Below are positions 25,140 to 37,200 of a stretch of 64,000 bases of DNA, piece by piece (position 1 is the first letter of the stretch; every line of letters starts with the position of its first letter). The translations under genes and the position numbers were made by a program. The notes under the pieces are model-generated. The model ran no database searches, was not told the DNA's origin, and saw nothing but the letters and a program-made list of their open reading frames with translations. This DNA comes from Nectonema munidae (Eukaryota; Nematomorpha; Nectonematoida; Nectonematidae): positions 101,580-165,579 of the forward strand of contig JAUIRK010000497.1 of assembly GCA_030549495.1 (NCBI GenBank), given 5' to 3'.

Positions 25140-26157
25140 TTTCTCGACATGAATTCTGCCAGCGTTAACAAGCCAATTGTGATTAGAAAAGACAAGTTCA
25201 CATCCGTTAGGAAGATATCCAGAGATGAGCTACTTAAGGGGAAAGATATTCCAATACATAATTATTCTTTTGGGGCTAACGCACTGTAGCTAATGTTGAC
25301 AGTCGAATTTTTGCAAGGATTTGTCCCATTAAAACCAGCTGTTGTAAGAGATGGTGAGTATCTTGAATTCAAATGCTCACCGATTTATCAAGAGGGGATA
25401 TAAGTATTGAGAGTGTATTCGAAGTATACAAAGCATCACATTAAACTGATGAGCTTAATGAGTTTCAGACTTTTGATGTTCTCAGAAAGTTCCTTATTAA
25501 TCATGGTGAATGAAAGACATGACTCAAATTACTACATCCAATTTCAACATTGTAGCTCACTTTTTGAGCAAATGGTACCGTCCTTGGTGCAGACAGAAAT
25601 CGAAACCCATTCTATTTCAAAGGAGAAAATCAAAGAATTACTAGCAGTTTGGAAAGTTGGTGAGAATTTGGTATGTTGGAATATTCCAACAGGTATGCTT
25701 AATTGAAATGCTCTGATAGACTACGTTGTTGTTCTTATGCTATTAGTGGGGAGTGTTCTCATGCACATGAGGCGACATATTGTGACAAATTCTCCAGGTA
25801 CATGACTTTCTTTGATGACAAATTTTTAATGAAATCAAGGAACTTACACCAACTGGAAAATCTGAAATCGTAAAAGAAGTGGAGTCAATGTTCAAAGCTA
25901 TACCCATATTGAATAATGTCATAAGAATGTACATGGGTCATCGATTGAAAGCTTTTATTAAACTCAAAGCCATTACCGATATCAGAGAGGTGTTGAAATC
26001 CAAAAGCACAAAGATAATACTCGTAGTGGATCACAAGCAGAAGATTCTTCAAATGAAATATGGTAAAGGTCTACTGGAATCGAAAATAAGGAAGAAAAAA
26101 TTTGTCGCAAACGTAGTGCAATGGACTATTACACAGGATACATTTTTTGTCATATAA
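25140..26157 (+). pseudogene. Degenerate unidentified ORF, probably mobile-element derived
   Basis: Plus-strand readings continue over about 1 kb in changing frames. Open stretches include KPIVIRKDKFTSVRKISRD, VRDGEYLEFKCSPIYQEGI, a 99-codon piece at 25407-25706 and a 92-codon piece at 25879-26157 with KSTKIILVVDHKQKI. Frequent stops between them indicate decay. I do not recognise the protein; location and decay pattern suggest a transposon ORF. Similar broken reading may continue to about 27.2 kb. Confidence 0.35.
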
Positions 26158-29100
26158 GTTTATTAATAGATTGTTTTTATTTAAAAGATACGATGGTTAA
26201 GATAATATCCATGTTGGTGCATCTATTGGAATGTTTGTTCAACATGTCCACAATGCTAATCTTGGTGTGAATGTCATAATTATTTAAAAAGTGATAATAC
26301 CACATGTTTTGTATCCCAATTCCTTACACCAATCATTTTCCATTTAACTCAAAAGCAAGATCCAATTATTATTGGAAAATGGATATTCACTGAAGTCCAA
26401 ATTGGTCGAGGAATACTTCTTGTGTGCCAATGTAGCTATGAATGCTTTGTAATGATATTGTACTGAAAGAATGTACTTGCAATTATTTTTGCTTCAAGAT
26501 AGGAATTGCTGGGACGTCTACCACACTATTTCATTGCTCTTCTAACCATCTTCTTGTATGGATAAACTCTTTCAATTATCTCAACTTCGTTCTCGAATCT
26601 AAACAATGGGTTTATCATTGAGTCATCTGGACTGACTATGCCTAAGTCTAGACTGACTGCTGAATAGCGAATTAGGTCGATTCCAACTTAATCGTATTTT
26701 CTCTTTGTGTCAGCGAAAAATAACTGTTTGAAGAACAATGTAGCTGAGATCCAACTAAGTCTCAAAAGTGCTGCAAATTTTACAATGAACTTCTTTTGGA
26801 ATTTCCCCTTCCTTGTCATCCCAATCGATTGATAATGAAACTATTGACACAATTTCTGTTTTGGAATCATGCTGTTCTAAATATCCTGGAAGCACTTCAT
26901 ATTATTTTCCAAAAGACTACATGAAGAGAAACTAGTTTATCTGTATGATGTTGGAAAAGAATGTAAGAAGAGAAAAATCAGTGCTGAAAGAACTGAACAA
27001 ATCGTGGGATCATTTATACTATGTTTCTCATTTGCACTGGCATAAAATTTAAAAAGCTATTGACAAAGCTCTATTGGAAGAAGAGGATGTTGATGATGAG
27101 GCATTGACAATTCTCCATAATCTACGTGCTCTTTTGGATGAAGAGATAAAAAGAAAAGTTGCGTGTATTTTATTTATCGCAAAAGCCAGACTTGTAACAA
27201 AAACTGTTGTGCGAACTTTTTTGAACTCCTGTTTTTCACAGGGGAGTCTTTAAATTATATTTAAGATGATTATTTGATGACTTGAATTTTCATTATGATA
27301 TTGAATTTCTTTTCGACAAAAACTTGTGAAGACTCTCTAGATTAATATGTTTCCAAGATTTTAATTATAGAGAGAAAGCCGAACTGTGTTTGAAACGTGA
27401 TGCATAAATATATAAATTATAAAAATTACCTTCAAAATACGTCCTTTTTTTATTAAACTCACTTGGTGTCCTCAATTTCCATAATCTTTACTTATTCAAG
27501 TAGAGCATATATCTAAGCTATGCATGCATATTGAATATAAAACGCATATCTTTTTAAACTATGTTTTTCATGCGTATAAAATGTTATGTTTTTTGGAATA
27601 TACTATTTCCCTTGTAAAGTTAAAGCTAAAAATAATTTTTAAAAGGGGTTAGACGTGAAAGTTTAAATTGCTACAAAGTTAAAACTACTTCAAATGAAAT
27701 TCATTTTTCCTCTTTAACGAATAACTTGAAAACCGTTTTGGGGTAAGCCCATCATCATACTTGTGCAAATCTAATGTTTTATACACGTGTGTTTATTTAT
27801 ACGGGAAAATGCAAGGAGGAGTGGAATGAATATTTAGTCTTAGCTTATTTTCTAAATCTTGACAGAAGTGCATTCACGTTGTTTCGCAATATTTTAAATT
27901 GATAGTATGCGTGCATGTATTCATATAAAGTATGGAATTTACCTTATTTACTCCTTGACATAGTTTTATGTTTGTTGAATGAAGTTAATTAGATATTGTC
28001 ATGATAGCGCCATTATTATATATTTACCTCATTAAAACGCACTGTTATATATTTACTAGTGGTAATACAATGATGAGATCGCCTGATTTATAAAAAGTCT
28101 CCTTATCTTATAGTTTATGAGTATTATGGAGCAAATAGAAGATAAAACTGTTATTTAAAATTGATGCAACAAAAGCACAGTAGATTCCAGAGACATAGAT
28201 GTGTTGCCTTTTCTTGCTCTCTTTTTCCCTCCCATGCAATGTTAAAAATTTTTTGACTGATAATAGCTATTTCTGAATTTCCGATTCTCACTATATTTTG
28301 AACTTTTAAAAATAATATTTAGAAAAGGAATATTTTTATGGATTCAGACTGAGATTATTTAAATGATATAAAAATGAAGGTTTCGAATTTTTTATTTATA
28401 AAATGATTCATGTTTTGATACGATTTTTTTTGTGTAATTTTTTTATTTTTAGTTCTTTTTTATATCATATTGTTGATATTAAACCCTAATATAATAACAG
28501 TGATATATATTAATGATATGAATCTTAATAAATTTTAGAAATTTTATTTGTTTTTTCAATATTAATCATGAAATTTATATTTATTAAATATAATTAAGTC
28601 ATTCTTTTTTATCGTATTTCAAATAAATGTGATTTTATTGAAATAAAAAGAAAAATTAAAATTTTAAATGAGATAGAAAGGGATAAAAAAAAATCCAAAA
28701 CCGGATGACATTTCAAGTTATGAATTTTTAAAACTTCTTTCTTATGAAGAGTGTTTTTGGGTATTTCTTTTGCAATCATTGCAAATGCTCTTTCGTATAC
28801 ATTGTAAATTTAATTAATTTTCATGACAAACAGTTTTGATAAATTTGGGAGCAAATTTTAGAGGTGCTTATTTATTCGCTGGAAGTTAGGACAAATTCGA
28901 CGAAGACCGTAACCCAAAACTAAGTAACCAACAATCAGCATATCCTTACGCATGTACGGATTCTAATTCTTAAGTGAAAAGTTTTAAATTTCTCCAGACA
29001 CTTTTACGAAGCCTAAACCATTTTATCAGAGCATTCATTTGTCTTAATTTTACAAAATATTTCCATAATTTTTATATATTCACCATATGATAAGTCATAC

Positions 29101-29721
29101 GCATACAATTACGAAGAAGCGAATTCGGAAAAAACCGACGTTGTTTCTTTTAGAAACAAAACTACAAAAATTGATCATAAATACATTGAAGGGTGCTAAA
29201 GAGGAAGAGAATTAATTCCACGGAGAAAACTTTCACGCATGAAGATTGCATCCATGAGAGCTTCTGTTATGGAATAAGTGTATCAGTAGAATAATGATAT
29301 CACTAGAGGGGGTAAACAAAGACGCTCCACTTTTTATGTATCTATCTCTTAAGAGTCAGATTTAAGTTTTTTATATGAATTTTTTATGACATTATTCATC
29401 TACCATGTATAAAATTGAAAATCACTGAGGCACTAAATTCCACCCAATTGCTTTTTGAAACTTTATTCGTGAAATTTTGTTCTTGCGAAATGAAAGTACT
29501 TTGCAGTCAGTATAAGGAAATATTTTGTTCTTTAATGGCTGAGATGCTTTAGATGTCATAAAAATTAATAAAGAATCAAAATGCTAAATGATATTTTTTT
29601 AGCTGGTCCGCTTTTACTTGGAGATCTATGTTGTAAATTTAATTTGTTTAACGTTGACTCTAACCGGATAAGAGCTTATGAGTAATTGCTATATATAAAT
29701 TGTTTCATTCATTTTCAATAG
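26158..29721. other. Largely gene-free stretch before the tetraspanin exons
   Basis: No domain or exon could be supported. The first tetraspanin exon (start codon and membrane segment 1) should lie in this stretch but was not identified. Confidence 0.4.
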
Positions 29722-29922
29722 GTTATGGGCTTAGCTTTTCTAGTTTCTGGAATATGGCTCAGATTTGATCCGCAAACAACGTCGATAATTGGAACTGATC
29801 ACTTTTTTCAGAAGTACTATTTCGGCATTTATGTCCTAATTGCATTAGGAGTGTTGATGAGTACAATTGGCTTCATCGGTTGTTGTGGTGCGTTTAAAGA
29901 AAGACAAGGCTTCCTCCTTTGC
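29722..29922 (+). CDS. Tetraspanin, exon with end of TM1, small loop and TM2
   Basis: Acceptor TTTTCAATAG precedes 29722 and donor TGC|GTAAGT follows 29922; the exon is 67 codons in phase 0. It encodes MGLAFLVSGIWLRFDP (end of TM1 and start of the small loop), then FGIYVLIALGVLMSTIGFIG (TM2), then CCGAFKERQGFLLC. The last matches the tetraspanin intracellular loop signature (GCCGA--E---LL). Tetraspanins are four-pass membrane organisers of signalling and adhesion partners. The product needs an upstream exon supplying the start and most of TM1. Confidence 0.9.
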
Positions 29923-29982
29923 GTAAGTCAACACTGAACTCTCTCGTCTTCGTATCATGTGCTTGTTTGCATTCACATTTAG

Positions 29983-30057
29983 TTCTTTTCCTTTCTCTTC
30001 TTGATTGTTGTGGTGGAAATTGGCTCTGCTTCATGGACTTACTCTAATAAACTCCAA
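29983..30057 (+). CDS. Tetraspanin, TM3 exon
   Basis: 25 codons in phase 0, 60 bp downstream of the preceding exon, bounded by ATTCACATTTAG and CAA|GTAATA. The product FFSFLFLIVVVEIG is TM3 with the conserved Glu near its end, followed by the start of the large extracellular loop. Confidence 0.88.
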
Positions 30058-30481
30058 GTAATACCTTTCCTATTCTATCATACGAATATATGTGTGTATG
30101 AAGATGAAGCAGCCTATTGAACAGATAATATATATGCTCTGCTGTTTCTCGAAGCAAACAATAAGAGTGCTAAAGAATGCTGTAAAATCTTTCCTAGTAT
30201 TAATCTATTATCCAATGTTCTAATACTATATGTGAGTTTTAGAAGCTAACTAAAATTTGATTCCGATACAATGCCTACGTAATTAGACATGCGTGTACGA
30301 GTTAGTAGACCGTTATTTATTCTAAAGCAATAGCTATTCTCTTTTTACTTTCCCAGAAATGATGTATGTTTAGCTTTTGAGAATTAAATATATGACTTCT
30401 TTATTTTGAACCAATGGCTGATAGAATTGAGTTGATTAGTGATAATACAAACTCATATTTTCATTTTTTCCTTTACTACAG

Positions 30482-30799
30482 TTGAAAGAATACATAGAAA
30501 AGTGTCTTAGGGATACAGTTCAGCACCATTATGCCAAAGACCGTGCAAAGTCAAGAGCATTAGATTTTCTTCAAGAAACCTTTCAATGTTGTGGAGCGGA
30601 CAGTTACCTGGACTGGCGATTTTCGTATTATTCAACAGGTTCCATTGTTCCAGAGATAGGAATGGGAGATTCTTCTGTCAAATTGCCGGCCAGTTGTTGT
30701 ACATCTATGGCTAAAAAACTTTTTGGAGATAACTGCGGCAATGAAAAACATACTTCTATTTCCAAACTTCAAAACAATGCCTCTTTAGTTTACACTTCG
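30482..30799 (+). CDS. Tetraspanin, large extracellular loop exon
   Basis: 106 codons in phase 0, bounded by CCTTTACTACAG and TCG|GTAAGG. It carries the diagnostic CCG motif (FQCCGADSYLDW), a second PASCC motif and a further Cys (DNCGNE). These supply the disulphides of the large loop. Two potential N-glycosylation sites can be seen (NNAS at the end and one across the next junction). The preceding intron is 424 bp, larger than most here. Confidence 0.92.
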
Positions 30800-30852
30800 G
30801 TAAGGTTCTTCTTTCCCTCTTGCCTGTAATCACGTTCTTTCTCTGAATTTAG

Positions 30853-30936
30853 GGCTGTAATGAAAGTTTGATAAAGTATTTCCATAAAAATTCTCAAGTT
30901 TTCATCATTTTTGGTGTTATCGTTTTTTTGGTTGAG
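30853..30936 (+). CDS. Tetraspanin, TM4 exon
   Basis: 28 codons in phase 0, 53 bp after the loop exon, bounded by TCTGAATTTAG and GAG|GTAGAT. The sequence GCNESLIKYFHKN gives the last loop Cys; VFIIFGVIVFLVE is TM4 up to its conserved Glu. The final exon for the end of TM4 and the C-terminal tail is not settled. A MITE begins 38 bp downstream, so it either lies in the last intron or has cut the gene. Confidence 0.85.
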
Positions 30937-30974
30937 GTAGATTTCATTTTATTTTCACAAGAATAATATATATA

Positions 30975-31481
30975 CATTGAAACCTGTCCATTGCGCTCAC
31001 CTAGGCGAATGAATGTAAACAATGTCCGTTATTACCAAACCCAATAATATCTATAAGCTCATGAAAACATAGATTGCACAACGGACGATATAAGGGATTA
31101 CATTCATTTACAGAAAGAGAGAAAAAAATTACCTTGATTAAATCCAAATTATTTAGAGAGTATATAACATCTATTCACAGGGGTTGTCTTCAAGACTTCA
31201 AGTCTCTATGTTTCAAGCGAAGCAAGAAACGAATTTCAGGGTGTTAGTATATTGACTCAGCAGTTAATTATAAATAGAGTGGTGTCTCTGAGATCTTTCA
31301 ATAAAGATAATCTGTCCGTAATAGACAAGTTAAAATAGATAATAAAAAAATCACATATTGTTACAAAGCCTGTGCTTTGTTCGATTACACACTAGTAGTT
31401 TCTATTATTTTGTTTGAAAGTGAAACTGGAGTTGAAATAATGTCCGTAATTAGTAGGTGTTCCTTAGAAGAGGCTTTACTG
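30975..31481. mobile_element. pogo/Tigger-type MITE inside or after the tetraspanin gene
   Basis: It starts CATTGAAACCTGTCC and ends AAGAGGCTTTACTG, inverted repeats with a few mismatches, and is flanked by TA on both sides (30973-30974 and 31482-31483). The motif AATGTCCGTTATTACC near the left has a related AATGTCCGTAATTAG near the right. It is 507 bp with no coding capacity. The TA duplication and CAGTNAAACCT-type ends fit the Tc1/mariner superfamily, pogo group. Confidence 0.75.
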
Positions 31482-34029
31482 TATTATATAAATAGGAAAA
31501 GATGGAGATAGTATTTTTCAATATAAATTTTGCCTGACGCTCTGCCTTTTCAAACAACATGGAATAAACGAAGTTCAGGAGAGTAGAGATAATAGTAGCG
31601 TGAGGCGCAGGAAATAGATAACCGTTGTGTATAAAACCGTTTACTTTTCACACCAGTGTTATTCCATTTTCACAAATTTCCAGGGCACCGCTTGAAAAAC
31701 CCATCATATCAAATTTTGCAAGGAGTGAAATTCTTCACTGCCGTTCCCCATATCCACAGAACATTAATGCTCCATTTTCTACACGCTTTATTCCCAAGAG
31801 TTCACTAGCTCCACATTTAGCCATGATGCAAAAATCCAAACGAAAAGTAGGTAGTCGGGCGATCTAAAATTTCCCTTCCTGAGCCGGTTATTTGACCCCA
31901 GATTTCGTCGATAAGTATAAAATGATAATTATATATTAATTTTTTTTTGAATAAATTCTTTGTCGACCAAATCGCGTAAAATTTTAATATTTATTTTTGA
32001 TAAATTATTCTGCATTTTAATTTAACTTCATTTGACTGCCATATGGCGAGCTAAAAGGGTATTTCAAAGCGTATTACTGCTGATACAAAATTGTTCTCAC
32101 CCATCATCTTTAGGGAGGAGAAACCTAGATATTCGCTTTTATTATGTTACACCTTTTTTATCTCATCATTAAAGTATTCAATCACCAGTACCAATAGCTA
32201 CTCTCTTTTAAAATGTATGTTGTTATGTTACACATATTATCTTTTTTTGATAATTGATAATTTAAAAATCGACAAATCCTATTATTATACTTCAAAATGG
32301 CGCATTATATATTTAAGGGCTCTATAATTACACACTTGGTCGCAAAAATAAATTCTTATTATTTGGATATAAAAGTAGAAAAGGGGTTAATAAACCGAGT
32401 CCGAAGCAAAAGCGTCCCTACTCTTCACAAAAAGCAACATTTTTGAAAATTTATGCTTTCAAAAATCTAAAAATAGTTTTTAATTATTTTGTTATTTATT
32501 TAAACATCTTATTTCTCTCTATACTTTCAAATATAGCTTGATAGGGCGGAATTAGTTTCACCACTAGAGCGAGTTGTTAGACTAACTTTGGCTAGTTGGG
32601 TAAACCATTTTCCCTTGAAAATACCTGAACTCTATTTATTCATCTGTTTTGTTTTTTTGATAGATTTTAGGTCTGCTGACAACTCTTCTTCTTTCTTGTT
32701 TGATAAAGAGGCACGAAGCTGCTTTTTACTAAATCTCCTAATCAACCCAAACATTTTCTTTGTGAGGCCCTTACTCCTCAAAGAAGCAATTTTAGTGCAT
32801 TTAACTTTTATTTATCAAATATTTATTTTTCAATGCATTTTAAGTGTAAAATCTTCGTTATCTGTTTTTACTTTTTTTTTTTATCAATTTTAATTTAGTA
32901 TTTTTTTTACTTCACAATGTTGTCAAATACATTTATTTGCTGAAACTACATTTACAAATAAATACGATCTCAAAACTTTTTAGTGTTCATTTTCACAAAA
33001 AATATAACCCTGATTTTGTGCTCTTTTTAACAAATCTTACAACAATGAATGCACTCATTCTTTCTTACCTGAATAAATTTTTGAATTTTATTTATTTTTC
33101 GAATTTGATAAATATAATTATTAAGTATAATAAAGTTATTTTTTTCAAAATGTAATAAGAGGCAGAGCTGATCAAATATTAAAATTTAATTTTTGAAATA
33201 AAGCTGGTACTGAAAAAACGGACGGTCATTTTGATTTAAACAGAATATGTCATTTTACTGTTAATTTTTATGCCTCATGTGGCTATTTAATTTACCACTT
33301 GTTCAACCTTGAAAGAATTAGTTAACAATGAATCCTTAATTTCATACATACTCAAAATTAAAAAAAGAGTTACAATTTGAAATTTGCGCAGGAGATGTTT
33401 TCTATTTATCATTTCAACTACTGCATCAAAAAGCCCCTCCACTCTTTATTACCCACTTTAATATGACATCCTACTTATTCATTTATCATACAGATTTTCC
33501 ACATATTTCAAGAAGTTTGAACTTTGAATCAAAAATGAAGTCTAAAGTGCTAAGATTGAAGAAATTTTATCAAGTGCTGTTATGTTCAAGCATTTATACA
33601 AAAACAACACTGACAAAGCTATAACAAATAGAACACTTAATATTTTGAATGCCAAAGTCATGTCGCATTTCCGAAAAAAAGATTCAACAAAGAAAGAGAC
33701 AAACTACTCCGCATCTTCTTTTTTGGCTACACCTTGTACCCAAGTTGGTCGGTGGTTTTGATCCTCTATCTTCACTTTTCACTATATCGAAACAAAAGTT
33801 GGGAGAGATCTGATCTAGACAAACAAAATAGTAAAAAAATTAAAGTTGCTTGAATTTGTAAACTCTTATTTTAAAGAATCTAAAAATGAGAATGGACAAT
33901 TGATAGTTGGCAGCCAACTGTTTGGCTTTATGAAAGCATATGGAATGCTTGAAGCTTGCTATAAAGAGAAGCCCGTGTATTTAACAGGGAAGCAAGCCTG
34001 TACTTTAAATGAGAGATGTTAAGCAATGA
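31482..34029. other. Mostly gene-free; possible tetraspanin last exon and short relics
   Basis: ORF 31625-31867 follows a good acceptor (CACAAATTTCCAG at 31671-31683) but is in a different phase from the TM4 exon, so it was not attached. An open stretch at 33830-34020 (QLIVGSQLFGFMKAYGMLEA) has no match and no ATG. The DNA is otherwise AT-rich. Confidence 0.35.
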
Positions 34030-34035
34030 TTTATT
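34030..34035 (-). terminator. Polyadenylation signal AATAAA
   Basis: Plus-strand TTTATT (AATAAA on the minus strand) 19 bp downstream of the stop codon at 34054 supports this as the 3' end of the multi-ACD gene. Confidence 0.65.
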
Positions 34036-34053
34036 TTTAAAACAAGCTGAAAA

Positions 34054-34279
34054 TTAAATGGATATTTTAATGACTAGAACACTATTTGTGAATTTTTTCT
34101 CGATATTAGTGAGATTGAATCCTTTTGGCAGTTCGTATTCTTTGTTGAACTGCTTGAAGGACTTCTTTCCACCCACCACCTCTTCGTGCATCGCATGAAT
34201 CTTGAGCCAGTTATTTTTTAGCACCTTAACTTGGATCTCTTCTTCTTTGTAGTCAGGTAGTTCGAATGTGTACAAGATA
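34054..34279 (-). CDS. Multi-ACD gene: ACD 13 and stop
   Basis: 75 codons including TAA at 34054-34056; acceptor TTTTTACTTTTCAG, entering in phase 2. Motifs: ILYTFELPDYKEEEIQVKV, WLKIHAMHEEV, FNKEYELPKGFNLTNIE, NSVLVIKISI. An AATAAA signal follows at 34030-34035. An unspliced reading from ATG 34332 would begin with a hydrophobic run that is only the intron's pyrimidine tract. Confidence 0.87.
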
Positions 34280-37200
34280 CTGAAAAGTAAAAATAAAGCA
34301 AGTGTCTTTACTCCTTTGAGAACAAGTTCCATTGAAAAAAAGCAAACGATCATTGTGATACATTGTTGGCCCACATTACGTTTCGAAAAGAAATTTCGCT
34401 TTTTTTCTTACGTTTAAAAAAAGTATCGGACTTGTGAAAAAAGCCAAACGTAATCAAGAGGATTTGTTTGATGTTTTCTACCTCGCCAATAGATGCATCT
34501 AATATTTCCACAATCCTTGCATAATATTTTTTAATTTTTATCATTTAACACTATCAGTGACGGGGCATTTTAGCCCCCCTCCCTCAACTAAAATTTCTAT
34601 TGTACAAAATTGGCTTCAAACTTTGTTACTTTTCCTAAAATCGTTAGATGCATCTTTTGATACTATTTTACGATAGTTGAATGACCCCTCATGCCAAAAA
34701 CTGTCAATCAAAATCAAAAATTCATTTTTTCAACAAAATGTTTAAATTATGTCTATAACTTATAACTTAGTGTTTATATTAGATACACTCTTGAATATAT
34801 TGGAACATATAACACGTATGCATTCATATTTTTCCAATAAACATGGCAACTTTGTAGCAAATATCAACCAAATTTTGATTTATGACAAAATTGCTTACGA
34901 AAATATTCATTCAAAATTTAAAAAAAATTAATTTTTTTATACTATCATGCTGATTTCATTTCTCAGTTCAGTTTTAGCAACTATGATTTGAAAATTTTAA
35001 AAAAGTATTTACAGTTTAAGTCTGAAAAAGTGTTTCCAAAAACATTTATACATATTTTAAATAAAATATATTTTTTTAATAAAGAGAACTTGCAGATCAT
35101 ATTTCTCGACTCATTTTTTGCACTTAGAGTGTGAAAATTCCAATCATATTTGTTGTTGACGGTAAAAATTATTTCCTAGAATATTATTTATATTCTCAAT
35201 AAAATATATTTTTTATACTAGATGATCTCCATGCTGATTTCATTTTTGGACACAGTTTTCGTAATTAGAATGTGAAAATGTCAATCAAATATGTTAGTTT
35301 CGCATGAAAATTTTGTCGGAAAACGTTTCTTCACATTTTAAGTAAAATATTTTTTAAACTAAAGTGACCATGCGGATGCCATTTTTAGGCTAAGTTTTTA
35401 CCATTACTGTGAAAAAATGTGTCAAAGTACAAATATAATTGGTATGTATGCCTGAAAATTATCTCATAAACATACTTACATATAAAATATATTTTTTATT
35501 ACGATCCTCACTTCATTTCAGGACTTCGTTTCCCAAATTAGCGTGTAAGAATGCGTGGATTATGGATCAAGTTTGACATTTCAGAAAAAAAACAAATTCT
35601 GAAAAAGAACTCTATTTTCTCAAAAAACTCAAATCAAACAAATTGATTTTTGGTTGAAAATCACTATTAAAATTTTGATTGAGGATAAAATTCTGACTAA
35701 AAATATCCCTCAAATTTAAAATAATTTTTTAATACAATATTGTCCATGTTTTTCATTTGTGTACTTCTTTTCGGTGATTATCACTGTAAAAATGAGTGAA
35801 AGTATCAATCGAATTGGAAAAATTAGTTTTTTCCAAAAAATCATTTGTCAAGTTTGTTCTCACAATAGTTATTTATTATAGTACAAAAATTTAAGTATGG
35901 GAATTGAAGGCACATTGAAATGAGTAGAAAAATGAAATAGTAACTCCTTTGATAAAGTGATTTTATATCCTCGATATAGTAATCCTTTGAGGAGCTATAT
36001 AGTTTTAAGAAACACGTATGTAACTGTTCTCCACGGAAGGAAGATATGCCTTTTTCAAATGAAATAGGAGTCTGTGTAAAAATCTTCCATTGAGATTTTC
36101 AAAAAACATCTTGAATGTGAAGAAGAAGCTCCTACATTAAGAATCAAAAATCTTTAAACCTTTATCTTAGTTAATATTGTAATCATCGATTGACTAAAAA
36201 AGTGATCTAAAAATTTTGAAACAATTAGAGTTACCGTAAATATGACAGACATCAATATGTAAAGATATAGCTACTCTCAAAAATTTTTTATAAATGTAAA
36301 TTAAATTAGAAACATTTTTTCCTTCGGTGTGTGTTAATGAGCGAATATTCCAGAGGTGGAAAAGTTTTTTAAAAAAAGAGGATTATAAATTGATTCACCA
36401 AGAACAGAAATTTTGAAAAAGAATTGGTTAGAAAATATTGTTCATAACCACTGAAATACAACACATGATATTGATAAAAAAAAAAAGACTGGGTCAACAA
36501 AGGGATTCAATAGAAAAGTTTAAAATCGCTTAAATTCTGAGCTAAATAAATCTTTAAAAAGGTTTTTTCGAACATAAATTGCACAAAATGAATTTATGAT
36601 GAAAGTAGAGCTATACCAAGATAGGATCAGTTTAGAATTAACAGCAAAATTAGATACCATATTTTCCACCATGTAATTTTACAACAATTTTTATAAAAAT
36701 TTTATTGCTGAATTTATTATTTATCATTAAAAATATTATAAAATATAAATACCCCATTTTATAGGTTTATTATTGAAAATTTTTATGAGAATTAAAAATT
36801 ATGCCCTTTTATCTAAGACGATCTCAGGTCGCTTTGATTAAAATTTGGTCCCATTCCTATTTATGAGATGGATAAAATCATTATTATTATATCCTAGATT
36901 GTGCTTAAATATATAAAAGTCAAAGTAGTGTTGGACTAAGTAAATATATACCCATTTTAACTACATTGAAATGAAGTATTCACAATGACAAAAACAATGT
37001 CATGATGAAATAGAGAAAGGTCGATTTGCTAAATGGGACAAAAATTGTTCCAAAATAATCGAAAAATATCTGACCACAAATTAACGAAAGTTAAACAGTA
37101 ACCGCAATTTAAATCTAGAGAGAAAAAAGTATTTGGAAAATCAAATTGAGCATATTTGATTTGCTGTGTATGGATAATTATTTTAATATAATGAGAAGTG

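Noticed and set aside
32588-33155. Two adjacent Phe/Leu-rich plus ORFs
   Set aside because: Translation of T-rich DNA; hydrophobicity follows from composition and no membrane-protein family is recognisable.
34280-34374. Hydrophobic N-terminal extension of ACD 13 resembling a signal peptide
   Set aside because: It is the translation of the intron's pyrimidine tract (TTTATTTTTACTTTTCAG); the exon starts at 34279 by the same pattern as the other ACD exons.
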